Made by a program: the position numbers and the translations under genes. This document shows, piece by piece, positions 24,036 through 37,900 of a stretch of 64,000 nucleotides of DNA (its first letter is position 1; the number at the start of each line of letters is the position of its first letter). The notes under the pieces were generated by a model. The model searched no databases. It was not told where the DNA came from and saw only the letters and a list, made by a program, of their open reading frames with translations. The stretch is taken from assembly GCF_963678635.1 (NCBI RefSeq), contig NC_087064.1, forward strand, positions 49,583,346-49,647,345. Direction: 5' to 3'. This stretch comes from Symsagittifera roscoffensis (Eukaryota > Xenacoelomorpha > Acoela > Convolutidae).

Positions 24036-25505
24036 CGTTCATTACTCTTAATTACGGGATAAAATTCAAGTACACGATTGCAACTCACTTGCAGTCGCAA
24101 GTGTAATTTAATATCGATATAATCTTGGCTGATGGGCTTTATAATCATACATCACTCTACTTCTACGGCGCGTCTTTGCGGCACCAGAATTTGTGTAAAA
24201 AACACTCTAAATCAGTGCTCGAAACAAAAAAAGGAGCCCTTCAATTCGGCTGCAATTCTAAGTTTGGTATACTTACGCTATACAAACTAGTATTCTTTCA
24301 CAACTGAGGCTCTTGCATTTGCTAAAAACTATGATTTTTTAACAGACTTTATTGTTGAAACTTTTATTTCAAAAAGAAACTAAGAGAACCTGAGAAAGAA
24401 ATGCAGGTAACATGTAAAACGTATTAGCTTCACTGATTGCTTTGCTTATTTCAAATGGCACGAAATAGTAGCATTAACACATCGAATTTAACTCGCAGAT
24501 GATCATTAACAAAAGTCTATTACAATTCTACGCCCTTTGATAGCGAATATACTTGTCTGTCAAATGGGCGATGGAAGTTAAATTAACAGAATTAATTAAG
24601 TTTTTTGGTAATTGTGAAAAATTAAACTAACAGAATATGCAAATAATGCGATGATGGTCATAACTAATACTGAAGTAGTTGTATAGTAGCGCTAACTCAC
24701 TACCCTACACTGAGCATGGTTGTTTCGTAACTTCGGAAAACTCATCGAAGATACTACAGCTGTTTAATATTTTCTGCACTTAATAACAAAGCAATGAGAC
24801 TAAACGAAACCTGCTGAACAATTGAATGTTCACATTGATTATTATGTCTGCAAATTGAAGGTATTTATTTCAATATCGGACGAATAGTTCAAATCAAAAA
24901 GCATCAGGAAGCGCTGGTTAAAAACCAGACAAGGAAATCTAAAGATAAACTACAAAATAAGGAAAATAGCAAAACAAGATAGCTTGGTTACATACAATTA
25001 ATCAGTAGCTCCATAATCCCAAAACTGAATTTGGGTCTTATTTTTTAACTAACACTAAGCGACGCTCAGATTTGAAATTATAATAATCAGCTGTTACTAG
25101 TACAGTTTTACTGCAAAGTAATCATTGTTGAGTTTCTGACTTTTGATGCCCGCTGAACATGTTTCGAGAGATATTTGAAGCTTTTGAGCGTCAAAAGTCG
25201 TTAGAACTTTGAAGTGATTTGATTGGAGAAAGTATAAACAAACCGAAAACAAAGAAGAGTAATATTTGAGGTAAATTTAAAGAATTTCGAAAATTTACAT
25301 CTTCAAGATGTGGTCATTAAAAATTTGTATTGCAATTTTTCTCTGCAGACTGGAACATAAAAGCATAATTTAAGGATTTTTACATTCAAATTAACAAAAG
25401 ACGGTACACATAATTCTCTTGCATGTAACATACAATTTTAGCCACCCATCTGTTAAGAAAACTCAGCGCTCATGAAAAAAAAACGCAATCACTATTGCAC
25501 ATAAA

Positions 25506-25511
25506 TTTATT
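25506..25511 (-). other. Polyadenylation signal of MEIOC
   Basis: AATAAA on the - strand about 120 nt after the MEIOC stop codon. Confidence 0.6.
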
Positions 25512-25630
25512 AGCACATGCGAATTAAAGCTTCTATCACATAAGGCACACATTTATGGACAATTTTTTGTCCGCTTTTCAAAAACTTCAGTTGAGTGTCA
25601 ATTTTTGTAATTTTCCACAACTTTTTACGT

Positions 25631-25905
25631 TCAGAAGAACCCACCTTCAGCAGTGCTCCAAATCTGCCGCGGTAAAGACTCAAAAACCGAGTCCTCGCTA
25701 TCCTCTGACAACAGTCGCTTCTCAGTGGCCTCGGCCAGCAAGGCGTTTACACTAGACATATTGGACTCTTGGGCCACATCGTTGCTGTGATTCTGGATTT
25801 TCTGGACGGCCTCTCGAGTGAACTGCAGAAAGACCCATTGCATGTTCCTCGCTTTTCGAGTGATTTCAGCCAGTTCCTTCACCGCTTGACACAACGCAAT
25901 TCGGT
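25631..25905 (-). CDS. MEIOC: MEIOC last exon
   Basis: Acceptor TTTTTGCATTTAG|ACCGAAT, phase 1, joins the previous exon to give [33 protein letters not shown] matches the most conserved end of the MEIOC domain. An extra roughly 60-residue acidic/Ser tail follows before TGA; to my recollection it extends beyond the vertebrate C-terminus. Confidence 0.9.
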
Positions 25906-28900
25906 CTAAATGCAAAAACTTAGCAAATAGACAGTAATTGGAAAAAGGGCCATTATTTCAAGAAAACCAAACATAGCCAACAGACAGTTGGAAAGGAGTA
26001 AATAAACGCGATGAAACACTAACTTGTTTCTGAAAAAATTATAATTTTCGAATTGCGAAGTAAAAAAAGAGGCCATAAAAAGATCTGAAGAGCTAGCAAG
26101 CCCACTGCAGCTAAAGCTGTTCCTGAAATATGATAATATTTGTTTCTCAGAAAAATATGTTGGATGGATGGATGGTTAGCAGGTTGTGAGGATGGATCGA
26201 TGAATGTATGAATTGATGGCTAGACGAATGGATGAATTGAAGGAAGGATGGATGGACAGCTGGAAAGATGGATGGGCGCAAGGAAGGCTGTCTAATGAAT
26301 GGATAGACTGCTGGTTGGAGGGATGGATGACTTGAGTGATCGCTGGATAGAAAGATTACTGGTTAGATGTATAATGGCTTGATGGATTACTGGTTGGATG
26401 GATGGCTGCATTGATGAGATAATGAATGACTGGATGGCTAGATCAAATAAAGTCTAGAAAGATGGCCGGCAGGATAACTAGATGCATGGATGAATGGCGG
26501 CATGGAGGGACCACTTAATGGCCAGGTAAATTAATGGCTTGTTGGAACAATGAATGGATGAAGAGATGGCTAACCAGACATGGCAGTACGGATTACTGAT
26601 GAGATGCACGGCTTTATGGATGGATGGATGGCTAGATCGATGATGAATGGCTGGCTGATATGGATGGATCATTGGAAGGACGGCAGGATGTACCGATGGA
26701 TAGATTAATAGCTGGGTGGCCGGTTGAATGGTAAGCAGGACGGATGAATGGCTAGATCGCTAGATCGGAAGGTTGGTTGACTGGATGGATGGATGGCTGC
26801 TTGGGTGGGCAGATAGCTACATGGATTGATGGCTGGATCAAATGATGACTAGACAGATGATTGATTGTTTCGATGCATGGGAGCATGAGGTGGGTATAGA
26901 CGGATTGAGGGATCGATGGATGCATGAAAGATGGCTCGTCTGAATAATGGATGACTGATTCGAGTAATGGATGGCTTGAGAGAGGGATGAATTGAAGGAT
27001 AGCTGCTTGGATGGATAGTTGACTGGTTGGTTGGAGAGCTAGATAGACGAAAAGATTGATGGTTTAATGGATGGCTGATTGAATGGATCAAAGAATGGGG
27101 GATCGATACAAGGCTGAATGATTGATGTATGGATGAATGAAGGGATGGTTATCATACTGGATGGATTGCTGGATGAATGCATAGCTGTTTGGATGGGGGG
27201 ATGGGTAGCTGGTTGGATCGGTGACACGCTAGATGAATTGTTTGATGGATGGATGTTTCGTTGAATGGATGGCTAGATGTATGAATGCTGAAAACATTGG
27301 CTGGATGAAACCATACAATGAACGTCTTGATGGACGGATGGTTGAGTGTATGCCTGGCTGGATTGATCGATGGATGGAAATGTAGATAGATGGATGGCTA
27401 TAAGAATGAAAGGACTGATGCACGGCTGGCTAGCTTATTAGAGGGATCGATAAAAGAATGAAAGAATAGCTAAATGGCTGGTTAGATTGCTAGACGAATA
27501 GATGGATGGATTGATAACTGCGCGGGTTGGACCTCAAAAACGACATGATCTCGGCAGTCACATTTGGAGGCAATATCTGGAATCTCCGGGAAAGTTAACA
27601 AGACTCCACTATAGGATGACTTGAGGATGGCTGGTTGTACGGATCGCTTGATGAATGAAGAACTTGACGAATGGATGGATATATCGTTGTATGGATGACA
27701 AGATCAATGGATGGCTTGATGAGGGGATAGTTCGAAGGATGGACTGCTAGACGGAATGATGGCTAGTTGGATAGATTGAGGGATAGTTGAATCTCAAAAA
27801 AAAGGTTCCAACAATCCATCCTAACTTTTTTCCATTTTTGAAATATCAAAAAACTCGGAGGCCATTAGAGTTAGAGCAACCATTTGTATGCAGGCCATAT
27901 CGGCAACCCCTGAGTGTACCCTGATAGCGTGCAATTATTGGGTAGTCAATTCCAATTTAAATGAAGTTTTTTTAATCCAAAATTTATGAAAATTTTACAA
28001 AACGCCATAAAAAACAAATGTCATGTCTCGGAAACTAAAGAGATTTGAGCAACTAAACTTGATGGCAAATTTTGCAATTCATAAGAGTACCGCTATAGAG
28101 TTGAAAATCTAACCTTTAAAAAACAAAATCTTCAAATCTCGTAGGCTAAAAAAAACCTGTTTAATCATATTATGGTATTAATCATAGGATGGAAGGAGCA
28201 GCGCAGCGCAGTGTAAAGGTGGGAATCATCCATCTATACAATGTAACAGGCGTTTTCGTTCAGCGTTTATTTCAACAAATTTCAAACAAGCAACCCTATG
28301 GTGGGGCGCTGTCAGGGTTCTCCAAGGGGTTGCGAAACTGTTATTGCAGTAAGGTGTTTATTACACTAGCAAAACTGAAAATTGAGATCGTGAACTTTAC
28401 AATTTTGCTGTTCGATAGTGAATTCGCCTTCATTTTAACCACAGAAATGAACTGAGCAAACTTTTCCTGAAAAAAAAATTATCTGGACCTTTATAAGAAA
28501 GTTCACCGTTTAGACCTATACTTTCAACGACTTTTGGCTTCTAAGCGTTTTCAGAATCTTTGTGTGATGAACACTTTTTTTGCTAGAGCTGACCCAATTC
28601 GAATAAACTGGACCAAGAAACAAAACGTTTATACCTCTGAGATATCTAGGATTTGAAAACTTTGAAGTTTAGACATCCCAGCGGAACCAACAATTTGCCT
28701 TTTGATCTAGTTTTCTCAAACTAAAATAACATCATCCTTTGACCCTAGAAATCAACTTTTTCACGCCATTTGCACTATTGCTTTGAGATAGCGTAATTTG
28801 CTATTTATTTTGCACATGAATGTGAAATAAACTTAAATAGAAATCCAAACATAAAGCGCGTAAAAAATAAACTTAAATGAACAACTTTTCATATTTTCTT

Positions 28901-31900
28901 GTGAAAACAATAACACAAACTACCAGACTTAAACATGTGGTTTTTTGAGTTTGTTTATTGACACTAACAAAACATCGACACAGAGGCGAAGCAAACACTT
29001 GCGAGAACATGACAAAAAGCAGCTCTAGAAAGTGCAATAAGAAAAAACAGAAATAAGCCTCGAATTAGCAAAAATTCGGCTAGGTATACGAATCGACCTG
29101 CCACCTACTGCAATCAAGACATTTTGAGTATCACTCAAATAGACACAATTTTGCAAGTAATAATTTGAATTATAACAAACTGAAGAAATCCACAATAACT
29201 TTGCATGTAAATCGCAAAGCATAAAGCCACACTATGTATAAATTATGCATTTTTAATAAATTGTGAGATACATTGAGTTAGAAATTTTCTCGAATCGAGT
29301 TTTTATGATTATTGTGGTTTGAAACAAGAAAGCTGTTTTTTCTGTTCATTTGATGAATTAAATATGCATCAACTAAGTTAAATTTTTTCTATTCGAATGT
29401 CAAAGCACATGCTATCAAAAAGCTGTAAGGTGCCCCAAAACTGGCACCAATATTTGCGACTTAGGTTAGAAAAAACGAGGGTTCTTAATAATACACTAAG
29501 CTGACGCTAGTGTAAACACACTAACCAATCAGCCACGGAAGCGTAATAGGCACAAAACACTAGCAACAAATAAAGCTAAGAACAGTTGCTATGCAATTTC
29601 CAATGCTACAATGAAATTTCCAAATAAGTGAACACTTTTATTTGCGAGTTGGGTTAGAAAAAAAAAGGTTCGTGATCGCAAGTGTAGATAATTCTATCAA
29701 GGTACCTAATGTTATTTCATTTTTGCACAAACAAGCCCCCAAAAATGTAGCATTGATTCAGTGTTTTTTTAAACGTGGATTACGAAAGTGCTACACGAAC
29801 GAAATTGCTACCAAAATTGTGAAAAACATTAGAAAAATTCAATTCAACTAGGAAACGCTACAGGTTTGAAAATCCAAGCCTAAATTTAAAGCAGCTCCCA
29901 CCTTTGTCATCGTGTCCGCGAGATGAATTGCCACCCTGCATGTTATTCATACCAGGCATGAAACCATTCACAGGACCCACTGGCAAGTGTCTCTGACGAT
30001 TGGCCTGGCTATTAGTGTCCTCTCGCCTTCTGGCCTGCACTTTGCGGATGGCTGCCAACCACTGGTCCATGGTGATAATGACCTCTGGAGGGATCGGCTG
30101 AGAAACTATGTCTTGCCATTGTCGCAGCACTTCGTCAGCTTTGGAGATCAGCATCAGCACCTGCGTAAATAGAATTACGTAAAAATTGATGCCCTAAACT
30201 AAACTTTTTGTTTTTCAAAACATTTCTGAAGATTTACTATTCCCCTCACGATTTATATCCCTTCATCAACCAAATCTTATCCCTACGGAAGTAGTTGAAG
30301 CTATCCATGAGTCGCCGAACGAACCTATTATCAAGGTTTTTTTTTAATGAGGGCAAAAAAATTTGCATGTGCTGGAAACAAACTGCAATAAACTTGAAAA
30401 TTTCACTCCTAACTTGGGGGAAGCAATATTTTCCCGGAAAAATTGAACCCTTGTAAAGTAAGTTTAGTCGGCCTAAGACTATTTAGAAATAACAGCAACC
30501 CATTAAACGCAACCTTCATAAGTTGTCAGTTGTTTAAGTTTCATGATTGCAACGAGAGTTAATTTGATTTGAACTAATAATAATGTTATTCACTATTGAA
30601 GCAACGAAAAAAGCAAGCAGACTGAGAAATACTAGCTATTCTCGACTAAATGACCACAACGTTCATGCTTTTTTAACAGAGACGGAGCTGCAGTTCGCAA
30701 GCACCAACGCAACGTCGAGAAAAATGTTCTAAAAGCAAAGGAAACTCACAAAAATTATGTCTTAAATATACAAAAACCTTGGTAACCTACAAAATACAAA
30801 AACTTCACTTGGCCAGAGCCATGGCATTTTATATTACTTAAACGCATAATTTTTTCTGAGTCACAAGGCAGCACATAATGCACTTTGTCAAATAGGATAG
30901 CTATAACATGCTGTTCAACACAGATACGAAGCTGCACTTCACATACACCAGCAAAAAACATCACACACACAGCTAGTGAAAATTAGGTCTTCGTATGCAT
31001 TCTATTGAGTCGTCGTGTGCAATTTAGAGATTCTGACAAAAAAAAAACGCAACATATTTTGACAGAGGCAAAGCTGCAATTTCGCAAACAGAAGCAAAAG
31101 AATTCCAAACAGTAGCTCCCGTAAAAAATGGAAAAAAAATTACAAAAAATCAGCTGTGTATCGGAATCCTCTAACCCTAGCATCTGCGCCATAGGCGAGC
31201 AAACAATCTTCAAATACTAGCCCCTCAAAAAAATGTTTATCAGGAAATTTTACTAAATCACCATCTTTGTACTTCCGATTTCTCTATTTTTTTTGTGCGA
31301 CTTGGTTAATAGTTAAGTGTAGAAGAACAATGAGTGTAAAAGAATTCAAAGAAATTCAAAAAAAATTGATTTCAAAATTTTGAACATTTTCCAACTTTCG
31401 AAGAAAATAAACTATCAAGTTAAAGCTCTTTTAATTGCAAAAGTTTATCAGGAAATCTCACTAAATTACCATCTTTAAACTTAAGGTTTCTGTAATTTTT
31501 ATTGTGTGATTTGGTAAACAGTTGAGTGTAAAAAAAACGTTGAGTGTAAAAGAACTCAACAAAACTTAAAAAAAAAACGTAGCCAACTGACAGTTGGAAA
31601 AGAATCATGAACGCAAGGAAAGTGAAACTAATTTTTAGAATATCAAAAAAAAATAGATGACCTGAAAGCTGTTTGAATTTGTAGAACAATTTATGATAGA
31701 CACTTTTTAAATAAAAAAAATTAACCCAATTTGAGAAAAGTGGATCAATAGGTAAAACTTTTATTTCGCTGGGAATTCTCATAAATAATGTCCATTTTCG
31801 AAATTTACGTCGATCACGTTATTCGAGACCTTAACACTTTTCCTGTTCGATTACGGAGTTTGCCCTTCTTTGAACAATGGAAATGCACTGAAATTTAAAA

Positions 31901-34900
31901 AAATCACAAGCCAAGCCGCAAAAAAATTGCACGTTTTTACACGCTTTCAAATTCAGAGAGCGCATTTTGCCTACCGTTTAGCACATGAACTTGAGTTTAT
32001 CTCAAAAAATTGCACATATACCTAGGTGCATTCATTAAAGCATTAATATGTATGAAAGCACTTCTATAGTTATTAGAGCACTTACTGAAAAAAAATCACC
32101 AAGACCTATATAAGAGTACTCACTACGTTCATTATTCTTAATTAAACTTTGTACACTTTTCTCAACTTTTGAAGAAAAAAATACATCTCGTTAAAGCTCT
32201 TTGAACTGTACAAAATGTTCATGATTAGCACATTTTTCTTTAAAACTAACCCAAAACTTTTAATACTGCAGTGAGATCTAAAAACTAAAATCCCTTTTCG
32301 AAATTAGAAATCGATCACGTTTTTTCCGTGCCATGTCTTCTTCCGTAATTGTAAAGCGAAATTTGAGTTTTCTTTTACCAGAGTCCAGCCAAACATCCAG
32401 AGAGGATATTGAGTGCAGCTTGCCATAGTCTTGAGCATTTCGAACTTTGAAAGCATTTAATTAATATCTTCGGATTGTAGAAACCAATAACGGAACGGCA
32501 TATCTCAAAAACTAAGATGCTTTGAGCAAAAAATGGAGGCTCGATCTGCAATCTTGAAGAGTACCGAGAGAACACCCCACTGTAAGGCTGCGAATTTCAA
32601 ATTTTGTAACGTTATTTTCTTTTAATTCACGTTTCCTTGAAAAATTAAAAAAAAATAATGAAGCCCTCATTTAAATTGACCAGTCATAATGTGAGGCAAA
32701 ATCTGAATCACCTGAGAGTACCCTGAAAGCACCCAAACACAAGGGTTGAGAATTTCAACTTTTGTCATGTTAATAAAATTTCTTTGAAAAAATTTCGAAA
32801 AAAAAAATCATACAAAATGTCAAATCTCGGAAACTAAAAAAATTGACCAGTCAGATTTGGAGGCACAATCTGCAATGCCTGAAATTATACTGACAGCATC
32901 TCACATCATGGAGTTAAGAACTTCATTTTATGTCAAGTTTTGAAACATAAGTCTTTGAAATTTTTGAAAAAAGCGTAAAAAAACGTCATATATCGCAAAT
33001 TGAATGGATTTGAGCAGTCATATTTTGAGGCAAAATTTGTAATCCCTTAGAGTACACTGACAACCCCCAACTACAGGGTTGAGAATTTCAATTTTTGTAA
33101 TTGATGTTTTATGAAAACTTTCGAAAAAATCGCAAGAATCTTCGTATCTCGTAGGCTAAAAAAATGGGTACTTAAATGTAGAGGCCCAATTTGCAAACCC
33201 TGACAGCTTCCCACTTTTGGGTTGCGTTTATTCAATTTTGACAAAAAACACTGAATAAAAATTGTAAATCAAAAATCAATCTTAACCATTGCAATATACG
33301 ATTTGCTTAAAATAAACGTGCAAAAAAACATGCAAAAATAATACGATGAAAAGCTTAAGCTTAGCAAGATAATGAAACCCGTTTTTTATCATATAATAGA
33401 TTGTAAAATCAAAAAAATCTTAACCATTGCAATATACGATATAGCTTAACGTGCAAAAACTTTTTTTCGTTAAACATGCAAAAAATATAATACGTAGAAA
33501 AAGCTTAAACATGGCAAGATAGTGAAGCCCGCATATAAATATACTCTAGATAACGCTTGAAAGAGCGTTAAAAGGATAATTAAAATGAGATTTTCTTTGA
33601 AGTAGTCAAAATCGGGCAAAAACAAACGCCCTGAGCCTCTGCGCCATATCTCCTTCGTCATGCCGAGAAGTGGCCAGAACAAAAATGAAGCTGCAGAAAT
33701 TGCAACTATTGGCTAACATGCTCCCAAACTAGACTTCACGCTTGAAAAACTCTCCTCTACCGCTCCGATGGCCAAAACGAAACCACCACCCATACAATTT
33801 GTCACTCTTATACTCAGATGTTTATACAGCTGATGCGTAAATCAGCTAAGTCATGCAAGGTTATCCAACACAAGATGATCAATTAGTTTTTGAGTTTGAG
33901 TCTGTTTTAACAGATTTTGGATGTCTAAATTTCATAATTTTTCTGTTAAACTTGGGGTTAAGCAAATTTCAAGCTATGAATTAGTTAGAATTAAAGAATG
34001 TTTGGTTAAACACAATAACAAGCATGATGGTTCACAAACTACACACTACTACATACCTTTCAGAGTCAAGTTGACCCATCCTATGTCGACTTCAGGGAAA
34101 CTTTATCCTCCGTTAAAAGCCCGTTTATTCGGGTATTGCAGCTATGAAGATAAAATAAAGTTAAACTGATTGAGCTAAAAACCACAATTGATATTCCACG
34201 TTAAAGTCGGAATAAACTACGTATTTGCTGAATAAGAGAGAAAGAATTTATTCCTCATGATCTAAATCAGTTTAAAATCAACCTCGCGAAATTGTATAAT
34301 ATTTTTCATTTTAATACTAAAATTTCTAGAAGCCATTCTTTAATATAAAATCAACCATCAAATTTTTAAATCAAATTTTAATATTTGTCAAATTCGTTGA
34401 CAGTTACATTACAAAAGATCAGCTTTCAATTCAGAAAATAATATTTTAATCCCAATCCATATTTTTGAATAATGAAGGGCTCTTATAAAGATAGTGATTT
34501 GCTGAGCTCTTCTACTTACTTTTGGATGCTCCTTCTGCATCTCACCCACTAGTCTGTCCACCCTGGTGGGGTTCGGGGGCAGTCGAGGGGGCTGATTGGG
34601 ACGTCTGTTGTCACTTCGCATGTCATGCTCGGGGAAGAGGTGCGCCAATGATACCTCAGTCTAGCAAAGAATAGCAACAGTGTTATCATTATTCCAACAG
34701 AAAGTCGCAAACAATTCACGTTTTTCGCTGCAGCAAAAATTTCCCGTCAAAGTTTCACTGATTCTTAAAAGTTATGCTTTTAAATTAAACAATATATCTT
34801 TGAAAAACGTTACCAATCCTGCTGTTAAACACCAATTGAATTTTAAAAAGATACTATCCATCAAATGAAGAATTGAGTGGAAAAGAAGCGTTTCGACCAT

Positions 34901-37900
34901 CAGAAGCAGTAATCTTCAAACGATGGTATAATTTTTAAAATATACCTATTCAAAGCCAGGGGCCTATTTTTCATCAGGTATGCAACTTTTTAAGGCTTAT
35001 TCCCAGAACAAGCTCAGCCAAGTAATTAAGCATTTTAAAAGCGTGTCATTTGCTGAGTACAAGGGATACGTTGAAGACCCCTCCAGTCATAAAAATTAAA
35101 TTTATCTATTCTGGTGGGAGGATAGAAATTTTGGCTAAAAATCGTTGTTCGCGCAAGTATTTAATCCTTTCGACTCAAAACCAGTTTTTACGAAGGAGCG
35201 ACTTTCTCCAAAACAGCGTCAATTAGATTGTCAAAAGGCGAATGAACAAAACCAAAAATCGTCGAATAGCAATTTTCAGGTGAAAGCATTTCTAAAAAAT
35301 GAAATTATTAGGAAATCAATTTAAAAGTGTCGTAGCTCAAGCTAACGCTGCTGAACATATTTGAAACACAGAAAGAAGAAACGGGATATACTTTTCCAAC
35401 CAAATCCAATCACGGTATGGATTATTATCAAGTATTTTTAAGAAAATTGCTTCAAAAAAAAGTTTTTGAAAAACTATTTACAAAATTGCACTGGAGGAAC
35501 GCCAACTAAGCTCTGTTCTCAAGCCTGCCAAAGCCGTGAGATAAAGAAGTCGGAACAACTTTGCCTATATTTCGAGAAAATGGTTTACAAAGATCCAGAG
35601 AACAAAGAACATACTATAGACACATTAAATGATGAAAACACAGTTCACGGGCGTTGGGGTAGTGGATAGTAATTGTTCCGACTTTCGATACGAAAGTAAC
35701 GGAATATTTGAGCTCGGGGTGGGTTTTTTTTCTTCAGACAAATTTCGACTTTTTAACTAGCCATTTTTGACGGAATTTTTTTATATCATTGGAAAGCCAT
35801 TGTTGTCCTGAACTTAAATTTGAAAAGATATTTCACCTGTGACCATTTTTCATAAAGTTATGAGGGTTTAAAGATTGCCATTTTGGACATTTTGACCAAT
35901 TTGGGACAATTAACGCGCGATATAATTCGCGCTATTAACGCGTAAGCGCAGATTTAATCCGTCTTATAAATCGTTCCAAATTGGTTGAACGAAGCTTATT
36001 TGCCATAATTGATTTGTTACAAGGAACGAAATCTATCTTTTTGTACTTTATATGGCGTGTGGGGGGATGATTTTCATAAAACATTTCAAATTTTGGAGAA
36101 AAAAAATTTTCATTTTATTTTATTTCATTTAATTTTTTATGTTATTACTGCTGCTCCATAAACCTTAAAAGGCAGTCGGAACATTCAGGGCTTCGCCCTG
36201 ATACGAGCAGTCTTGTTGTTCCGACTTTCGATACGAAAGTAACGGAATATTTGTGCTCGGGGTGGGTTTTTTTTTTTTCTTCAGACAAATTTCAACTTTT
36301 TAACTAGCCATTTTTGACGGAATTTTTTTTTATCATTCAAAAGGTATTGTTGTCCTGAGCTTAAATTTGAAAAGACATTTCACCTGTGATCATTTTTCGT
36401 AAAGTTATGAGGGTTTAAAGGTTGCCATTTTGACCAATTTCGGACAATTTACGCGCGAGATAATTCGAGCTATTAACGCGTAAGCGGAGATTTAATCCGT
36501 CTTAGAAATCGTTCCAAATTGGTTGAACGAAGCTTGTTAGCCATAATTGATTTGTTACAAGGAACGAACTCTATCCTTTTGTACTTTATATGTCGTGTGG
36601 GGGGATGATTTTCATTAAAAAAATTTCAAATTTCAGAAAAAAAAAGTTCATTTTATTTTATTTCATTTAATTTTTTAAAGTTATTACTGCTCCATAAACC
36701 TTAAAAGGCAGTCGGAACATTCTGGGCTTCGCCCTCATACGAGCAGTTTTGTTGTTCCGACTTTCGATACGAAAGTAACGGAATATTTGCGCTCGGGGTG
36801 GGTTTTATTTTTTCTTCAGACAAATTTCGACTTTTTAACTAGCCATTTTTGAAGGAATTTTTTTTTATCATTCAAAAGGTATTGTTGTCCTGAGCTTAAA
36901 TTTGAAAAGATATTTCACCTGTGATCATTTTTCGTAAAGTTATGAGGGTTTAAAGGTTGCCATTTCGACCAATTTGGGACAATTTACGCGCGATATAATT
37001 CGAGCTATTAACGCGTAAGCGGAGATTTAATCCGTCTTATAAATCGTTCCAAATTGGTTGAACGAAGCTAATTTGCCATAATTGATTTGTTACAAGGAAC
37101 GAAATCTATCTTTTTGTACTTTATATGGCGTGTGGGGGGATGATTTTCATAAAAAATTTCAAATTTTGGAGAAAAAAAATTTTCATTTTATTTTATTTCA
37201 TTTAAGTTTTTATGTTATTACTGCTGCTCCATAAACCTTAAAAGGCAGTCGGAACATTCAGGGCTTCGCCCTGATACGAGCAGTCTTGTTGTTCCGACTT
37301 TCGATACAAAAGTAACGGAATATTTGTGCTCGGGGTGGGTTTTTTTTTTCTTCAGACAAATTTCGACTTTTTAACTAGCCATTTTTGACGGAATTTTTTT
37401 TATCATTCAAAAGGTATTGTTGTCCTGAGCTTAAATTTGAAAAAATATTTCACCTGTGATCATTTTTCGTAAAGTTATGAGGGTTTAAAGGTTGCCATTT
37501 TGACCAATTTGGGACAATTTACGCGCGATATAATTCGAGCTATTAACGCGTAAGCGGAGATTTAATCCGTCTTAGAAATCGTTCCAAATTGGTTGAACGA
37601 AGCTTGTTTGCCATAATTGATTTGTTACAAGGAACGAACTCTATCCTTTTGTACTTTATGTCGTGTGGGGGGATGATTTTCATTAAAAAAATTTCAAGTT
37701 TTAGAAAAAAAAATTTCATTTTATTTTATTTCATTTAATTTTTTTAAAGTTATTACTGCTCCATAAACCTTAAAAGGCAGTCGGAACATTCTGGGCTTCG
37801 CCCTCATACGAGCAGTCTTGTTGTTCCGACTTTCGATACGAAAGTAACGGAATATTTGTGCTCGGGGTGGGTTTTATTTTTTCTTCAGACAAATTTCGAC

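Larger units (their letters stand above)
19645..25505. other. Spacer between CDK5RAP3 start and MEIOC 3' end
   Basis: No gene found. It holds three copies of the roughly 400-bp element, the perfect inverted repeat at 21725-21932 and a CACGGAGGCAAAGC motif at about 21185. A segment at about 22090-22200 is related to the end of the CDK5RAP3 intron unit (TTGTGGTA-CT-ATTTTG then TCGGAACAAAA). Confidence 0.5.

Noticed and set aside
26478-27423. Several - strand open frames of 60-80 codons rich in His, Pro, Ser and Ile
   Set aside because: They are translations of the GATG array, lack splice or start context, and change frame with each irregular unit.
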